64,000 bases of DNA from Coriobacteriaceae bacterium (GCA_019421015.1 JAHZGC010000019.1:1-64000), one strand, 5' to 3'. Positions 43,678 to 52,402 are shown, numbered from the stretch's first letter. Translations and numbers: made by a program. The notes: a model not told the origin generated them from the sequence alone.

Positions 43678-43808
43678 TGCCAAAACCACCCCGCTGTGTA
43701 CGCTGCGGACTGTCAAATCGACCCAGCCGTGTACGAATTAGCGGAGAAAATCGCGCACAGCGGGGTGGTTTTGGCAGACTCGAGCGTACACGGCGGGGAT
43801 GGTTTGGC
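43678..43808. repeat. Dispersed four-unit palindromic repeat, family A, copy 1
   Basis: Four related units of about 32 bp: two forward (starting TGCCAAAACCACCCCGCTGT and TGTCAAATCGACCC) and two inverted (ending GCGGGGTGGTTTTGGCA and GCGGGGATGGTTTGGCA). Units one and three give a perfect 21-bp inverted repeat (43678-43698 with 43756-43776). A copy of identical length lies at 52152-52282. The 379-bp gap 43537-43915 otherwise has no gene. Confidence 0.8.
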
Positions 43809-43915
43809 AAGCGGGTGGGTAGCGGACGCGTGCACGCGGCGCGGTGGCTATGGACCCGCGTGCAGGCGGGGCCTTTGCTTTGCGGCCGAGCTTGGCCGCG
43901 CGGCCGTGGTGCGCC

Positions 43916-45379
43916 CTACGGCTGCGCGGCCGGTTTTGCCTCCTGCGCTTTTTGAAACTCCTCGAAGGCGTCGAGCAGCTCCATGCGCGAGTTCACCTGC
44001 GCCTTGCGATAGATGCCGTGCACGTGGGCGCGCACGGTGGATTCGGCCACGCACAGCTTGCCGGCCGCATAGGTGGTCGTTCGCCCCTCGATCAAATAGG
44101 CGAACACCTCGGTCTCTCGATTGGAGAACCCGCGGTCCTTGGCAAACCGCTCGAGCAGCACCTGCTTGCTGGGGCCGGGCGCCGGGGCCTCGGCGGCGGC
44201 GCGGTCGTCGGCCAGGGCGTTCATGAGGGCCACGTCGCGGTCGGCAAAAAGCAGCGTGGATGCAGGGATTATCAAGAAAAGCGCGGCAGCGGCCGAGGGG
44301 ACGCCGCCTACGAGCGGGGCAACCCCATAGCCCAGGATCCAGCCCAAGGCCATGCCCGCCGAGATAGACAGCCGGGCAAGGGCCATGGCCTTGAGCAGCG
44401 AGGCGTCTTCGGTGTGGACGATGTTGCAATAGTCGTTAAGAGCCAGCACCTCGAACAGCACGTAGCCAAAGGCGGCACAGGCACAGGCCGCGAAGGCCGG
44501 GGCACCCGCCAAAAACAGGGCAAAGCCCAGCCCCACCAGCACGGGAACGGCGCGGTACATCAGGTAGGGCTTGTCGGTGGCGCGGGGGCCGCGGGTCGTG
44601 AGCACATACACGGCGGCGAGGACCACGATGCTTGCGGGTTCCACCACATAGCCGGCCGTTGGGGTTTCTCCCAGGCGAACGCACAGAGAGCTGAGTAGGG
44701 CGAACGTGCACGAATAGAAGCCCAGGGCCAGTGTCATGCGGGCACGGGGCCGGCTGAGATCCGAGCGGGCGGCTGCCTGGGAAGCGGCAGCAAGGGTTTC
44801 GCTTGGCGACGACTCGAACAGCGGGACGCCGGTACGCGCGGCCTGAAAGCGCCGCGAAAGCACGAACGCCGTGCACGAAAGTACCGGCAGGAGCGTCCCG
44901 GAGGCTATGACGGCCGTGCGTCCCAGGGCAAGAACTGTCAGGAAGAGCACGGAGCCGACCCCATAGGAGCACACCAGGAGCGCAAGGGTGTCTCCCAGGC
45001 GCATATAGCCAAAGAAGCTGAGCCAGAGCAAAAACATGCCCACGTCGGCCACGGCGACCAAGACGGCGGCAACGGTTGAGGCCCTGGGCGTGCCGAGCAG
45101 CCCGCAGGGGACGGCCGCCACCCCGCAGACAAGGGACGCCGCCAAGAGCAACCGGCATCCCGCGGGCGTGGCGAGGCGCTTAAAAAGGCCAAGGACCCCC
45201 AGGAGCAGGATGGTTCTCACGCCCAGCTCGAGCATCTCGAACGGGATCGACCCCACGCAAACGGCCAGGCCGAAGAGGGGCGAGGGAGAAATCGCTGTCA
45301 AAAAGAGCCATGCCCAGAAGAACCCAAAGCCCAAAAAGCGAAGGGGAAACAGGTTTCCCTCTTTGATCTCTTTAAACAC
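43916..45379 (-). CDS. Membrane-embedded LuxR-family regulator (module 5, molybdoenzyme operon)
   Basis: 487 residues. About twelve hydrophobic spans are followed by a LuxR helix-turn-helix at about 418-470 (FSNRETEVFAYLIEG ... TVRAHVHGIYRKAQVNSRMEL). GTG at 45379 has GGGGAGGC upstream. It is divergent from the molybdoenzyme operon that begins at 45634, so this regulator type controls molybdoenzymes as well as flavoproteins. Catechol dehydroxylase operons in Eggerthella are known to sit beside such regulators, which fits but does not identify the substrate. Confidence 0.88.
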   Translation of the reverse strand: MFKEIKEGNLFPLRFLGFGFFWAWLFLTAISPSPLFGLAVCVGSIPFEMLELGVRTILLLGVLGLFKRLATPAGCRLLLAASLVCGVAAVPCGLLGTPRASTVAAVLVAVADVGMFLLWLSFFGYMRLGDTLALLVCSYGVGSVLFLTVLALGRTAVIASGTLLPVLSCTAFVLSRRFQAARTGVPLFESSPSETLAAASQAAARSDLSRPRARMTLALGFYSCTFALLSSLCVRLGETPTAGYVVEPASIVVLAAVYVLTTRGPRATDKPYLMYRAVPVLVGLGFALFLAGAPAFAACACAAFGYVLFEVLALNDYCNIVHTEDASLLKAMALARLSISAGMALGWILGYGVAPLVGGVPSAAAALFLIIPASTLLFADRDVALMNALADDRAAAEAPAPGPSKQVLLERFAKDRGFSNRETEVFAYLIEGRTTTYAAGKLCVAESTVRAHVHGIYRKAQVNSRMELLDAFEEFQKAQEAKPAAQP

Positions 45380-45388
45380 GGTGTGCCT

Positions 45389-45426
45389 CCCCTCTGCGGC
45401 GACCCAACCCCTCTGCGGCGACCCAA
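45389..45426. repeat. 19-bp tandem duplication in regulator leader
   Basis: CCCCTCTGCGGCGACCCAA occurs twice in tandem directly upstream of the module 5 regulator start. The copy nearer the gene overlaps its ribosome-binding site on the minus strand. Confidence 0.8.
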
Positions 45427-45467
45427 GCCATTATAGGCCACGACAGGGCCTGTACCTGCGGCGCTTA

Positions 45468-45498
45468 TGGTGCCTAAACGTTTTGGTGGAGGGCACCA
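45468..45498. promoter_or_regulatory. Inverted-repeat operator candidate, module 5
   Basis: TGGTGCC (45468-45474) and GGCACCA (45492-45498) are perfect 7-bp arms around 17 bases, in the divergent region 45380-45633 between the LuxR regulator and the molybdoenzyme operon. Confidence 0.4.
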
Positions 45499-45633
45499 AC
45501 GGCAATGTGACAACTTTGGGGAATGTGGGAGACCCCCTCGCGCCCTTACCGTGCGGAAGCGCACCGCACGGAACTGGTCCTGCGGGCTTGGGAATCTTGC
45601 CGCGTGCAAAGGCGGCCGAGGGGAGGAGGGTCC

Positions 45634-46356
45634 ATGGAAGACGGGAAAGCCTGCGCGGAGGAGCAAGGCTCCCCAAGCGAGGCTCGCGAGGGCTGCGGCG
45701 GCAACGGGGCCGCGTTCGACGACGGTTCCTATGACCGCGCGGTAGCCGGTTTGCGGCGTCTACTGGGAGGCGCCCCCCTGCACCGCGAGATCTACCTGCG
45801 CCTGCTGAACTTCTGCAAGGAGCGGCGCCTGCTGAGCGAGGCGGAGGCGGTTGTGGGGCGTGCCCCGGGCTTCTCGACGTTGGCCCAAAGCCCCTATCGG
45901 CTCATTCGGGACCTGGTGGACGAGGGCGGCCTTGACTGGATCGACCTGGACGCGGACGGGCTTGACGTTACCCCCGAGCGCACCGCGGGCCTTTCTGCCG
46001 ACCAGATCGACGACCTGGTGGCCGATTTTGCCCTGGAGACCACGGCTGCAGGGGCCGATGCCGCAGAGGCCATGAGCCCCGAGCGCCGTTTGGACGCCCT
46101 GCTTCAAAAGACCCCCGAGCGGGAGCAGGCCTTTACCGACGTGCTCGCCTTTTGCGAGGAGCCGCGCACGTTTGGGGCCGTGCAGGAGTTTTTGGAGAAG
46201 GCGGGCGTCTTGGGGCCTCTGCGCGCCGCCAACGGCCGCCCGCTGCAGGCGAGCTTCTTTGTAGACATGCTCGAGAGGGCGGGCGGTTTGGAATGGGACG
46301 GGGCCTGGCGCGTGACCGAGGCGGGGCGTGCGCTCCTGGACCGTCTGGCGGCCTAG
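45634..46356 (+). CDS. Duplicated winged-helix-like protein, first gene of molybdoenzyme operon
   Basis: 240 residues with no signal or Fe-S motif. Two halves appear related: REIYLRLLNFCKERR ... GGLDWIDLDADGLDVTPE (about 50-115) and REQAFTDVLAFCEEPR ... GGLEWDGAWRVTEAGRALL (about 165-237). Each ends in a strand-turn-helix typical of winged-helix modules. A role in regulation or cofactor-enzyme maturation is possible, but the family is not recognised. GAGGAGGG precedes the ATG. It is separated by 67 bp from the catalytic subunit. Confidence 0.7.
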   Translation: MEDGKACAEEQGSPSEAREGCGGNGAAFDDGSYDRAVAGLRRLLGGAPLHREIYLRLLNFCKERRLLSEAEAVVGRAPGFSTLAQSPYRLIRDLVDEGGLDWIDLDADGLDVTPERTAGLSADQIDDLVADFALETTAAGADAAEAMSPERRLDALLQKTPEREQAFTDVLAFCEEPRTFGAVQEFLEKAGVLGPLRAANGRPLQASFFVDMLERAGGLEWDGAWRVTEAGRALLDRLAA

Positions 46357-46423
46357 ACGACCGGGCACGACCGACCCATCAAAAGGCAAGAGAGATGGCA
46401 AGAGAAGAGGAGAGGACAGCGCG

Positions 46424-49294
46424 ATGAACGATTCGACCATCACTCGGCGAAGCTTCTTGCAGGCTTCGGCGGCTGCGGGGCTCGCCCTGGCGGCGGGGAC
46501 CCCTGCCCTGCTGGACCAGACGCCTCGGGCGTTCGCCGATGAGCCTGTGGAGCGCACGGCGTACAAAACGGCCTGCCACGGCTGCTGCGACTGCTGCCCG
46601 GTTATCGTGTACAAGGAGGACGGCGTCGTCGTCAAGATCGAAGGAGATCCCGACGGCCCCTTGAACAAGGGGGGCGTGTGCCTTAAGTGCCTGAGCCAGC
46701 TGCAGACGCTCTACAGCCCCCGCCATGTGCTGCGCCCCATGAAACGCGCGGGCAAGCGCGGCGAGAACAAGTGGGAGGCCATCAGCTGGGACGAGGCCGT
46801 GGACCTGGCGAGCACCCAGATCGCGACCGCTATCGAGAAGTACGGCCCCTACGCCTACTGGCACGCCCGCGGTGGCGGCGGAGCCTACATCGAGTGGGAG
46901 ACCGGCACCATCGACTCCACCTTTGGCGGCTGCAACTCTCTGGCCAGCGGCGCGTGCCAGTGCGCTATGCCCCGCGACTTCGTGACCACGGCGGGCGTGG
47001 GCTTTAACTGCTGCGTCGACATGGACGCCGCCGACCGCTGGCTCGGCGTGGTGGACGCCCGCGAGCTCACCGAGGGCCGCATCGACGACACCGAGCGCGT
47101 GTTTGTGCTCTGGGGAAGCCAGCCCCACTCGTCCAAGGCCGCCCACGGCGGTCACAGCCTGGCGGACGCCCGCAGCGACCTGGGGGTCAAGACCATCGTC
47201 GTGGATCCCTATATGACCGCCGAAGCCACCAAGGCCGACGTGTGGCTGCCCGTTCGCCCGGGCACCGACACCGCCCTGCTGCTGGCTTGGATTCGCTACA
47301 TCATCGACACCGGGGCCTACGACCAGGATTTTTGCAAGTACTGGACCAACCTGCCCTTCTTGGTGAACCCCCAGACCCGTCTGGCCTACCGCGCCGAGGA
47401 GGTCTGGCCCGACTACGTGAACCCGGCGGCCGACCCCAACGGCGTCTACGACACCCCTGCCTACGTGTGCTTCGACGCCAAGACCAACTCGATCCAGCCC
47501 TTCCCCTTCTGCGACCCCAAGGATTCCAAGGTCGACCCCGTGGTGTTTGCCGAGGCCGAGGTCAACGGCGTTGCGGCCAAGACCGCGGGCCAGATCTACT
47601 GGGAGGAGGCCGAGCCTTACACGCTCGAGAAGGCCGCCGAGATCTGCTGGCTCGAGGCCGACAAGATCCAGGCGGCCCTGGACCTCTACATCGGGGCCGA
47701 CTGGGGCGGCATCTCGGGCGGCGTCTTCAGCGACCACCAGGAGTGCTCGTCGACGGCGCCCCAGGGCATGCTGGCCATCGACGCCCTGCTGGGCCGCATC
47801 GAGACCCCGTGCTCTGCCTACCTGACCCACGGCGCAAGCGGCCTGACCGCCGACCGCCCCGTAGCGCGCATGGGCGAGTTCAGCTCGTTCTTTGAGCGTT
47901 ACGGCCTGGGCTGGAAGGTGGGCTGGACCAAGGAGCAGAACGACCGCTACCTCGACGGCATCGTGGCCGACTGGGACGCTAAGGGTCGCGACGGCGAGGC
48001 CATGCGCAAGACCTACTTCCAGGCCCACAGCGACACGTGCGGCGCCACCGCCCACAAGGGCATCCACCAGTGGATGACCTGCGCACCCCGCGAGCTCAAG
48101 GAGGCGATCCTGACCGGCGAGCCCTACCGTCCCCGCGTGGTGTACGAGATGAGCGGCAACAAGTACGCCGTCATGGGCCCGGCCCTGGAATGGGAGAAGG
48201 CCTACGACGAGCAGGACTTCGTGATCCAGCAGTACCCCAACATGACCTCGTACACCGTGCGCAGCGTCGACCTGTTCCTGCCCACCACCGAGTGGCTCGA
48301 GTACGACTCCCACGAGGCTCCCGGCACGCACCTGAACCGTGTGTACGCCCGTCGCCAGGTGACCCACCTGGGCGAGACCGTGAACCCGTTTGTCTCTCCC
48401 TACCAGGTGGCGCAGGCCACGGTGGAGAAGCTCGGCGTCGAGAACGTCTTTGACCCCGACGCCTTTAAGCTGGCCTTCTTCGAGAGTACCGACGCCGCCC
48501 GCCAGGCCTGGGCCGAGGGCATGGGCAAGGCGAGCTGGGACGAGGTCCTGGCCGACGAGGACCACCTGTACACCGAGACCCCCATCGACGAGTACGTGGC
48601 GTTCGAGCAGTACAAGGGCACCGTGTCCGACGGCCTTCCCCGCGGCTTCGCCACCATGTCGCGCAAGGTCGACGTCTACAGCGAGGCCATGCTGCGCCTG
48701 GCCCGCGCCGGCTTCCCCTACATGTATCCCTACGAGCAGGATCCCTGCGACGACTACGACCCGGTGTGCACGTTCCACGAGCCGACCGAGAGCCCGCTAA
48801 ACGACGAGGAGTACCCGCTCGTCATCACCACGGGGCGCCTGCCGCACTTCCACCACGGTACCATGCGCCATGCCCCGTTCATCCGCGAGCTCAAGCCCGC
48901 CCCCGAACTGTGCATCAACCCGGTGACGGCCGCCGAGTACGGCATCGAGAGCGGGGATTGGGTCAAGATCACCAGCCGCAGGGCAAGCTCCCACGCCCGC
49001 GCTGTGGTCACCGAGGGCATCGCGCCCGGCGTGCTCATCTCGGAGCGCTGGTGGAACCCGGAGTGCTTCGACGACACCCAGGAGTCCGTGAGCCCCGGCA
49101 TCGAGGAGTGCGGCTACAACTGCCTCTCGACCGACTCGTTCCAGAACCCGGCCTTCGCCACCAACAGCTACCGCGCCTTCACGGTGAAGATCGAGAAGTC
49201 CGAGCGCCCCGAGCGCGTGTGGGTGGAGGCCCAGGAGTTCCAGCCGTTCATGCCCACCCTGCAGGGTGAGCCCGTTACCCCGGAGGTGTTCTAA
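46424..49294 (+). CDS. Tat-exported molybdopterin oxidoreductase, catechol-dehydroxylase-like group
   Basis: 956 residues. The Tat signal TRRSFLQAS (residues 7-15) is followed by an Fe-S motif C51-x2-C54-x3-C58-x27-C86 and the molybdopterin domains, with GRLPHFHHGTMRH near the C-terminal cofactor-binding domain. Length and motifs fit the large DMSO-reductase-family enzymes of Eggerthella-type bacteria, some of which dehydroxylate catechols; the true substrate is unknown. GAGGAGAGG precedes the ATG. It overlaps no gene and is followed by an Fe-S subunit after only 2 bases, then a TorD-like chaperone and a ferric-reductase-like membrane protein: a complete respiratory operon. Confidence 0.9.
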   Translation: MNDSTITRRSFLQASAAAGLALAAGTPALLDQTPRAFADEPVERTAYKTACHGCCDCCPVIVYKEDGVVVKIEGDPDGPLNKGGVCLKCLSQLQTLYSPRHVLRPMKRAGKRGENKWEAISWDEAVDLASTQIATAIEKYGPYAYWHARGGGGAYIEWETGTIDSTFGGCNSLASGACQCAMPRDFVTTAGVGFNCCVDMDAADRWLGVVDARELTEGRIDDTERVFVLWGSQPHSSKAAHGGHSLADARSDLGVKTIVVDPYMTAEATKADVWLPVRPGTDTALLLAWIRYIIDTGAYDQDFCKYWTNLPFLVNPQTRLAYRAEEVWPDYVNPAADPNGVYDTPAYVCFDAKTNSIQPFPFCDPKDSKVDPVVFAEAEVNGVAAKTAGQIYWEEAEPYTLEKAAEICWLEADKIQAALDLYIGADWGGISGGVFSDHQECSSTAPQGMLAIDALLGRIETPCSAYLTHGASGLTADRPVARMGEFSSFFERYGLGWKVGWTKEQNDRYLDGIVADWDAKGRDGEAMRKTYFQAHSDTCGATAHKGIHQWMTCAPRELKEAILTGEPYRPRVVYEMSGNKYAVMGPALEWEKAYDEQDFVIQQYPNMTSYTVRSVDLFLPTTEWLEYDSHEAPGTHLNRVYARRQVTHLGETVNPFVSPYQVAQATVEKLGVENVFDPDAFKLAFFESTDAARQAWAEGMGKASWDEVLADEDHLYTETPIDEYVAFEQYKGTVSDGLPRGFATMSRKVDVYSEAMLRLARAGFPYMYPYEQDPCDDYDPVCTFHEPTESPLNDEEYPLVITTGRLPHFHHGTMRHAPFIRELKPAPELCINPVTAAEYGIESGDWVKITSRRASSHARAVVTEGIAPGVLISERWWNPECFDDTQESVSPGIEECGYNCLSTDSFQNPAFATNSYRAFTVKIEKSERPERVWVEAQEFQPFMPTLQGEPVTPEVF

Positions 49295-49296
49295 CC

Positions 49297-49887
49297 ATGC
49301 GCAAGGGACTATTGGTGAACCTCGACCGCTGCTCGGGCTGCGACAGCTGCGTGGTGGCCTGCAAGCTGGAGCACGGCCTGGGCCTGGGCTCCTCCTACAA
49401 CCGCGTGGCGGCCGTGGGCCCGCTGGGCACCTTCCCCAACGTCGAGAAGTACTGGGTGCCCATGCAGTGCCAGCAGTGCGAGAACCCCGCCTGCGTGGCG
49501 GTGTGCCCCACCGGCGCCAGCTACCGCTCCGACGAGACCGGCTACGTGCTGGTCGAGAAGGACAACTGCATCGGCTGTGGCCTGTGCATCGACGCGTGCC
49601 CCTACGGCGCCCGCCAGCTCAACGTCGAGCTGGGCGTGGCCCAAAAGTGCACGCTGTGTAACGAGCTTACCGCCGACGGCAGCGACGTCCCGGCCTGCGT
49701 GCACAACTGCAACTGCGGCGCACGGTTCTTTGGCGACTTCGACGACCCCCAGAGCGACGTGTGCCAAGAGATGGCCAAGTACGGCGAGGACTGCATCCAC
49801 AGCCTGCCGAGCGTGGACGGTGCCGACCCCGTGACGCGCTACATCCTGTCGCCCAAGTTCGCGACGTGGCAGGACGAGGTTCTGTAG
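49297..49887 (+). CDS. DmsB-type four-cluster Fe-S subunit
   Basis: 196 residues. Four cysteine groups: CSGCDSCVVACK, CQQCENPACVAVCP, CIGCGLCIDACP and CTLCNE with CVHNCNCGAR. It transfers electrons between the membrane and the molybdenum subunit encoded immediately upstream (translationally coupled, 2-base gap). It has no signal peptide and is presumably carried by the Tat-bearing partner. GGAGGTG lies inside the end of the upstream gene. Confidence 0.92.
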   Translation: MRKGLLVNLDRCSGCDSCVVACKLEHGLGLGSSYNRVAAVGPLGTFPNVEKYWVPMQCQQCENPACVAVCPTGASYRSDETGYVLVEKDNCIGCGLCIDACPYGARQLNVELGVAQKCTLCNELTADGSDVPACVHNCNCGARFFGDFDDPQSDVCQEMAKYGEDCIHSLPSVDGADPVTRYILSPKFATWQDEVL

Positions 49888-49901
49888 ATCGAGAAGTGCG
49901 C

Positions 49902-49936
49902 GGGGCGCCGCGGCCCACGACGGTTTGCGGCGCCCC
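49902..49936 (+). other. Intercistronic hairpin in molybdoenzyme operon
   Basis: GGGGCGCCGC (49902-49911) and GCGGCGCCCC (49927-49936) form a perfect 10-bp stem with a 15-base loop between the Fe-S subunit and chaperone genes. It may lower expression of the chaperone and membrane protein relative to the structural subunits. Confidence 0.6.
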
Positions 49937-49995
49937 TCCGAGGGCTGCTGCGCCATGGGCCGCAGCGCCGTTCTCTTCGAAAGGAATGGGGTCCC

Positions 49996-50694
49996 ATGAC
50001 CGCTTGCAACTCTTGCTCCGATGTTTTGACCGCCGACGAGTTGGCCGAGCGCTCGGCGACCTATGGCCTGCTTGCGCGGGTGTTTTTTAAGCCACTGGAC
50101 CGTGAGGCCATCGACGCCTTGGCGAAGGTCTTTGTGTACGAGCCGGGCATGGGGGCTGGCGGGGAGGGGTGCGACGACGGGCGCAACGACATCGCCCGTT
50201 ACCTGCGCCGCACCCACAGCGGCCTGCGCGAGGAGCTTGCGGCCGACTTCACGGGGGCATTCTACGGCGCGGTGACCTTTGAGGGGCGCAGCGCCATGCC
50301 CTACGAGTCGCTGTTCCGCTACGACGGCGGCCGCCTCATGGGCGAACCCCGCGGAGAGGTCTACCGGGCCTTCAAGGCGTCGTGCGTGCGGGTCCACGAG
50401 GGCCTTGACCTGCCTGAAGACCACCTTTCGTTCATCTGCTCGTTCATGGCCCTGCTGTGCGACCGAACGACGGAGCGCCTGCGGGCGGGCGACGAGCACG
50501 GTGTCTGCGAGCTTATGGCGCAGCAAGCGGCCTTCTTTGGCGAGCACGTGTCCGGCTGGTACGCGGACTTTCAGGAATTGGCGGAGCACGTGGTGCAGAC
50601 CCGCTTCTACCGGGGGTTCCTGAAGCTGGGGAGGGCGTTTGTGGAGGACGAGGCGCAGCGGCTGGCTCCCTACGCAAAGCCGAAGGCCGCCTAG
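49996..50694 (+). CDS. TorD-family molybdoenzyme chaperone
   Basis: 232 residues, all-helical. LAERSATYGLLARVFFKPLD at the start, then LAADFTGAFYG and MPYESLFRYDGGRLMGEPR are the TorD/DmsD signature regions. It probably guards the Tat signal and cofactor loading of the catalytic subunit two genes upstream. AAAGGAATGGGG precedes the ATG. The hairpin before it suggests separate translation control. Confidence 0.85.
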   Translation: MTACNSCSDVLTADELAERSATYGLLARVFFKPLDREAIDALAKVFVYEPGMGAGGEGCDDGRNDIARYLRRTHSGLREELAADFTGAFYGAVTFEGRSAMPYESLFRYDGGRLMGEPRGEVYRAFKASCVRVHEGLDLPEDHLSFICSFMALLCDRTTERLRAGDEHGVCELMAQQAAFFGEHVSGWYADFQELAEHVVQTRFYRGFLKLGRAFVEDEAQRLAPYAKPKAA

Positions 50695-50787
50695 GCCGGA
50701 GCCCAAGGGCGTGGCCGGGCGCTTGGCTTGCGCGTCTGATCCGTGCGCCCAATCCGCGCGGCCAACAAGAAAAGGAGGGGAATCGGT

Positions 50788-51501
50788 ATGACGTTCGCGG
50801 TCGTTTTGTTGGTCACCGCGCTTATCTGCTGTGTTCTGCGCAATCCTCTGCGCAAGGCGCCTTGGCTGTTCTATGGCCTGGCGGTGGTGTTCGTGGTGCT
50901 GTACTTGGTTGCGGGCACGTTGGGCCTGCCTGGGCCGGTGAACCAGGCGCTGCTGGTGCTCATGAACAAGTGCCTCTTGCCCACCGCGCTTTTTGTACTG
51001 GTCATGTATGTGGGCGTGTTTCCCAAGGGCTCGGCGATCCGGCGCTGGCTGCAGCCCCTGCGCACCCCGGTGTCCATTGTGGCCTGCATCTTGGTGCTGG
51101 GCCATATGGTGCGCTTTATCGGGGCTTACGCCGCCCGCGTGCTGGGGGGCGGCGCGGTGGCGACCAACGTGTTGGTGTCCTTTGCCATCGCCGTGGTGCT
51201 GTTTGCGCTCCTTGCGGTGCTGGGGGTCACGAGCTTCAACGCGGTTCGCTCCCGCATGGGTACCTTGGCGTGGCGCAGGGTCCAACGGTTTGCCTACGCG
51301 TTCTATGCCCTGGTGTACGCCCATGTTCTGGTGATGCTGGGTCCCGCAGCCCTCAACGGTGGGGCGAGCGCTCTCGAGGGCGTTGCCGTGTACACGGCCG
51401 TCTTTGGGGTCTATGGGGTCCTCAGGGTGATGCGCGCGGTGGCCGATCGCCGCGATAAGGTGGCGCAAGCGCAGCCTAAGGTGGATGCCGCCGTGGCCTG
51501 A
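50788..51501 (+). CDS. Ferric-reductase-like transmembrane haem protein
   Basis: 237 residues with six membrane spans. The segment SFNAVRSRMGTLAWRRVQRFA then YAFYALVYAHVLVM matches the ferric reductase/MsrQ group (R-x4-G-x4-W-x3-H/Q-R-x-x-Y). Histidines in LGHMVRF (106) and YAHVLV (179) are likely haem b ligands, while the usual LHR histidine is Gln here. Placed last in the molybdoenzyme operon, it is the only candidate membrane electron donor, in place of a DmsC/NrfD subunit. AAAAGGAGGGG precedes the start. The electron-transfer role is inference from position. Confidence 0.75.
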   Translation: MTFAVVLLVTALICCVLRNPLRKAPWLFYGLAVVFVVLYLVAGTLGLPGPVNQALLVLMNKCLLPTALFVLVMYVGVFPKGSAIRRWLQPLRTPVSIVACILVLGHMVRFIGAYAARVLGGGAVATNVLVSFAIAVVLFALLAVLGVTSFNAVRSRMGTLAWRRVQRFAYAFYALVYAHVLVMLGPAALNGGASALEGVAVYTAVFGVYGVLRVMRAVADRRDKVAQAQPKVDAAVA

Positions 51502-51531
51502 CCCGGGCGCGCGGTCCCATGTGCTGCCCTC

Positions 51532-52011
51532 TTACTCCTGCACCTGCGGCAGCTTGCAGACATCCACCCAGGTGCAGGGCTGTGTGCAGGCTGCGAGCTC
51601 GGCAGGGGAGAGGCGCACGGCGCTGTTCGCGCTGCCGCAGGCGGGAAACACCTCGTCGAAGCGACGCAACGACTCGTCGAGGTAGACGTTGCAGCCGTCG
51701 GCCACGCCGAAGGGGCACGCACCGCCCACGGCGTGGCCGATGCGGACCTCGGCGTCTTCGGCCGGAAGCATCTTGGGCTTGGCGTGGAAGGCGTCCTTGA
51801 ACTTGCGGTTGTCGATACGCGTGTCGCCGGCGGCGACGACAAGGGCCACGCGGGCCCCCACGGCAAACGCGAGCGTCTTGGCGATGCGCGCCGGCTCGCC
51901 GCCCACGGCCTGGGCGGCCAGCTCAACGGTGGCGCTCGACACGGCGAATTCCATCACGCGGTCTTCCATACCGAGGGAGCGCAGGTGGGCGCGGGCGCGG
52001 TCGATGGCCAT
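51532..52011 (-). CDS. YbaK/ProX-type aminoacyl-tRNA deacylase
   Basis: 159 residues. The YbaK fold is recognised from TVELAAQAVGGEPARIAKTL, then RIDNRKFKDAF and GGACPFGVADGCNVYLDESL (the GGVSP-type loop). Family members hydrolyse mischarged tRNAs such as Cys-tRNA(Pro) or Ala-tRNA(Pro) in the cytoplasm. Start 52011 has AAAGGACCC upstream. It is convergent with the molybdoenzyme operon (30-bp gap) and unrelated to it. Confidence 0.85.
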   Translation of the reverse strand: MAIDRARAHLRSLGMEDRVMEFAVSSATVELAAQAVGGEPARIAKTLAFAVGARVALVVAAGDTRIDNRKFKDAFHAKPKMLPAEDAEVRIGHAVGGACPFGVADGCNVYLDESLRRFDEVFPACGSANSAVRLSPAELAACTQPCTWVDVCKLPQVQE

Positions 52012-52095
52012 GGGGCTGGGTCCTTTCGTGCTTGGTGTGCCGGATGTGCGGCGCGGCGGGTATGGTAGCACGGGCGGATGGCTAGGTGCCAAGGC

Positions 52096-52155
52096 GTTCC
52101 GCTGGATGCCGTTCGGGTGATTGCCGTTCCGCTGGATGCTGTTCGGCTGGATGCC
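52096..52155. repeat. 15-bp tandem repeat (four units)
   Basis: GTTCCGCTGGATGCC and close variants occur four times head to tail. They abut and overlap the family A repeat that begins at 52152. Confidence 0.8.
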
Positions 52156-52282
52156 AAAACACCCCTGCCGTGTACGCTGCGGACTGCCAAATTGACCCTG
52201 CCGTGTACGATTCGGGGGAGAAAATCGCGCACAGCGGGGTGGTTTTGGCACGCCCGAGCGTACACAACGGGGTGGTTTTGAC
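52152..52282. repeat. Dispersed four-unit palindromic repeat, family A, copy 2
   Basis: Same length (131 bp) and unit order as 43678-43808: TGCCAAAACACCCCTGCCGT, TGCCAAATTGACCC, then inverted GCGGGGTGGTTTTGGCA and ACGGGGTGGTTTTGAC. It lies between the YbaK gene and the terminator of the flavoprotein gene. Confidence 0.8.
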
Positions 52283-52315
52283 GCGGTGGCCGCGCCCGGG
52301 GCCGGACCCAAAAAA

Positions 52316-52351
52316 CGCCCCGGACCGCGTGGGGGAATGCGGTCCGGGGCG
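52316..52351 (-). terminator. Terminator of flavoprotein gene 52403-54157
   Basis: CGCCCCGGACCGC and GCGGTCCGGGGCG form a perfect 13-bp stem. On the minus strand it is followed by TTTTTTGGG. Confidence 0.9.
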
Positions 52352-52402
52352 CCGTCCTTGGGAGACTCGTGGTTTTGGGGCGCCTTTGCGGCGCGGCGTG
52401 CC

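Noticed and set aside
43678..43808. CRISPR array or attachment site in the family A repeat
   Set aside because: Units are in mixed orientation with no unique spacers and no cas or integrase genes nearby.
46379..48778. 799-codon minus-strand frame opposite the second molybdoenzyme
   Set aside because: Same mirror effect; no ribosome site or family motif.
49309..51468. 719-codon minus-strand frame opposite the Fe-S, chaperone and membrane genes
   Set aside because: It runs across three real genes and their gaps, with low-complexity His/Gln/Arg composition.
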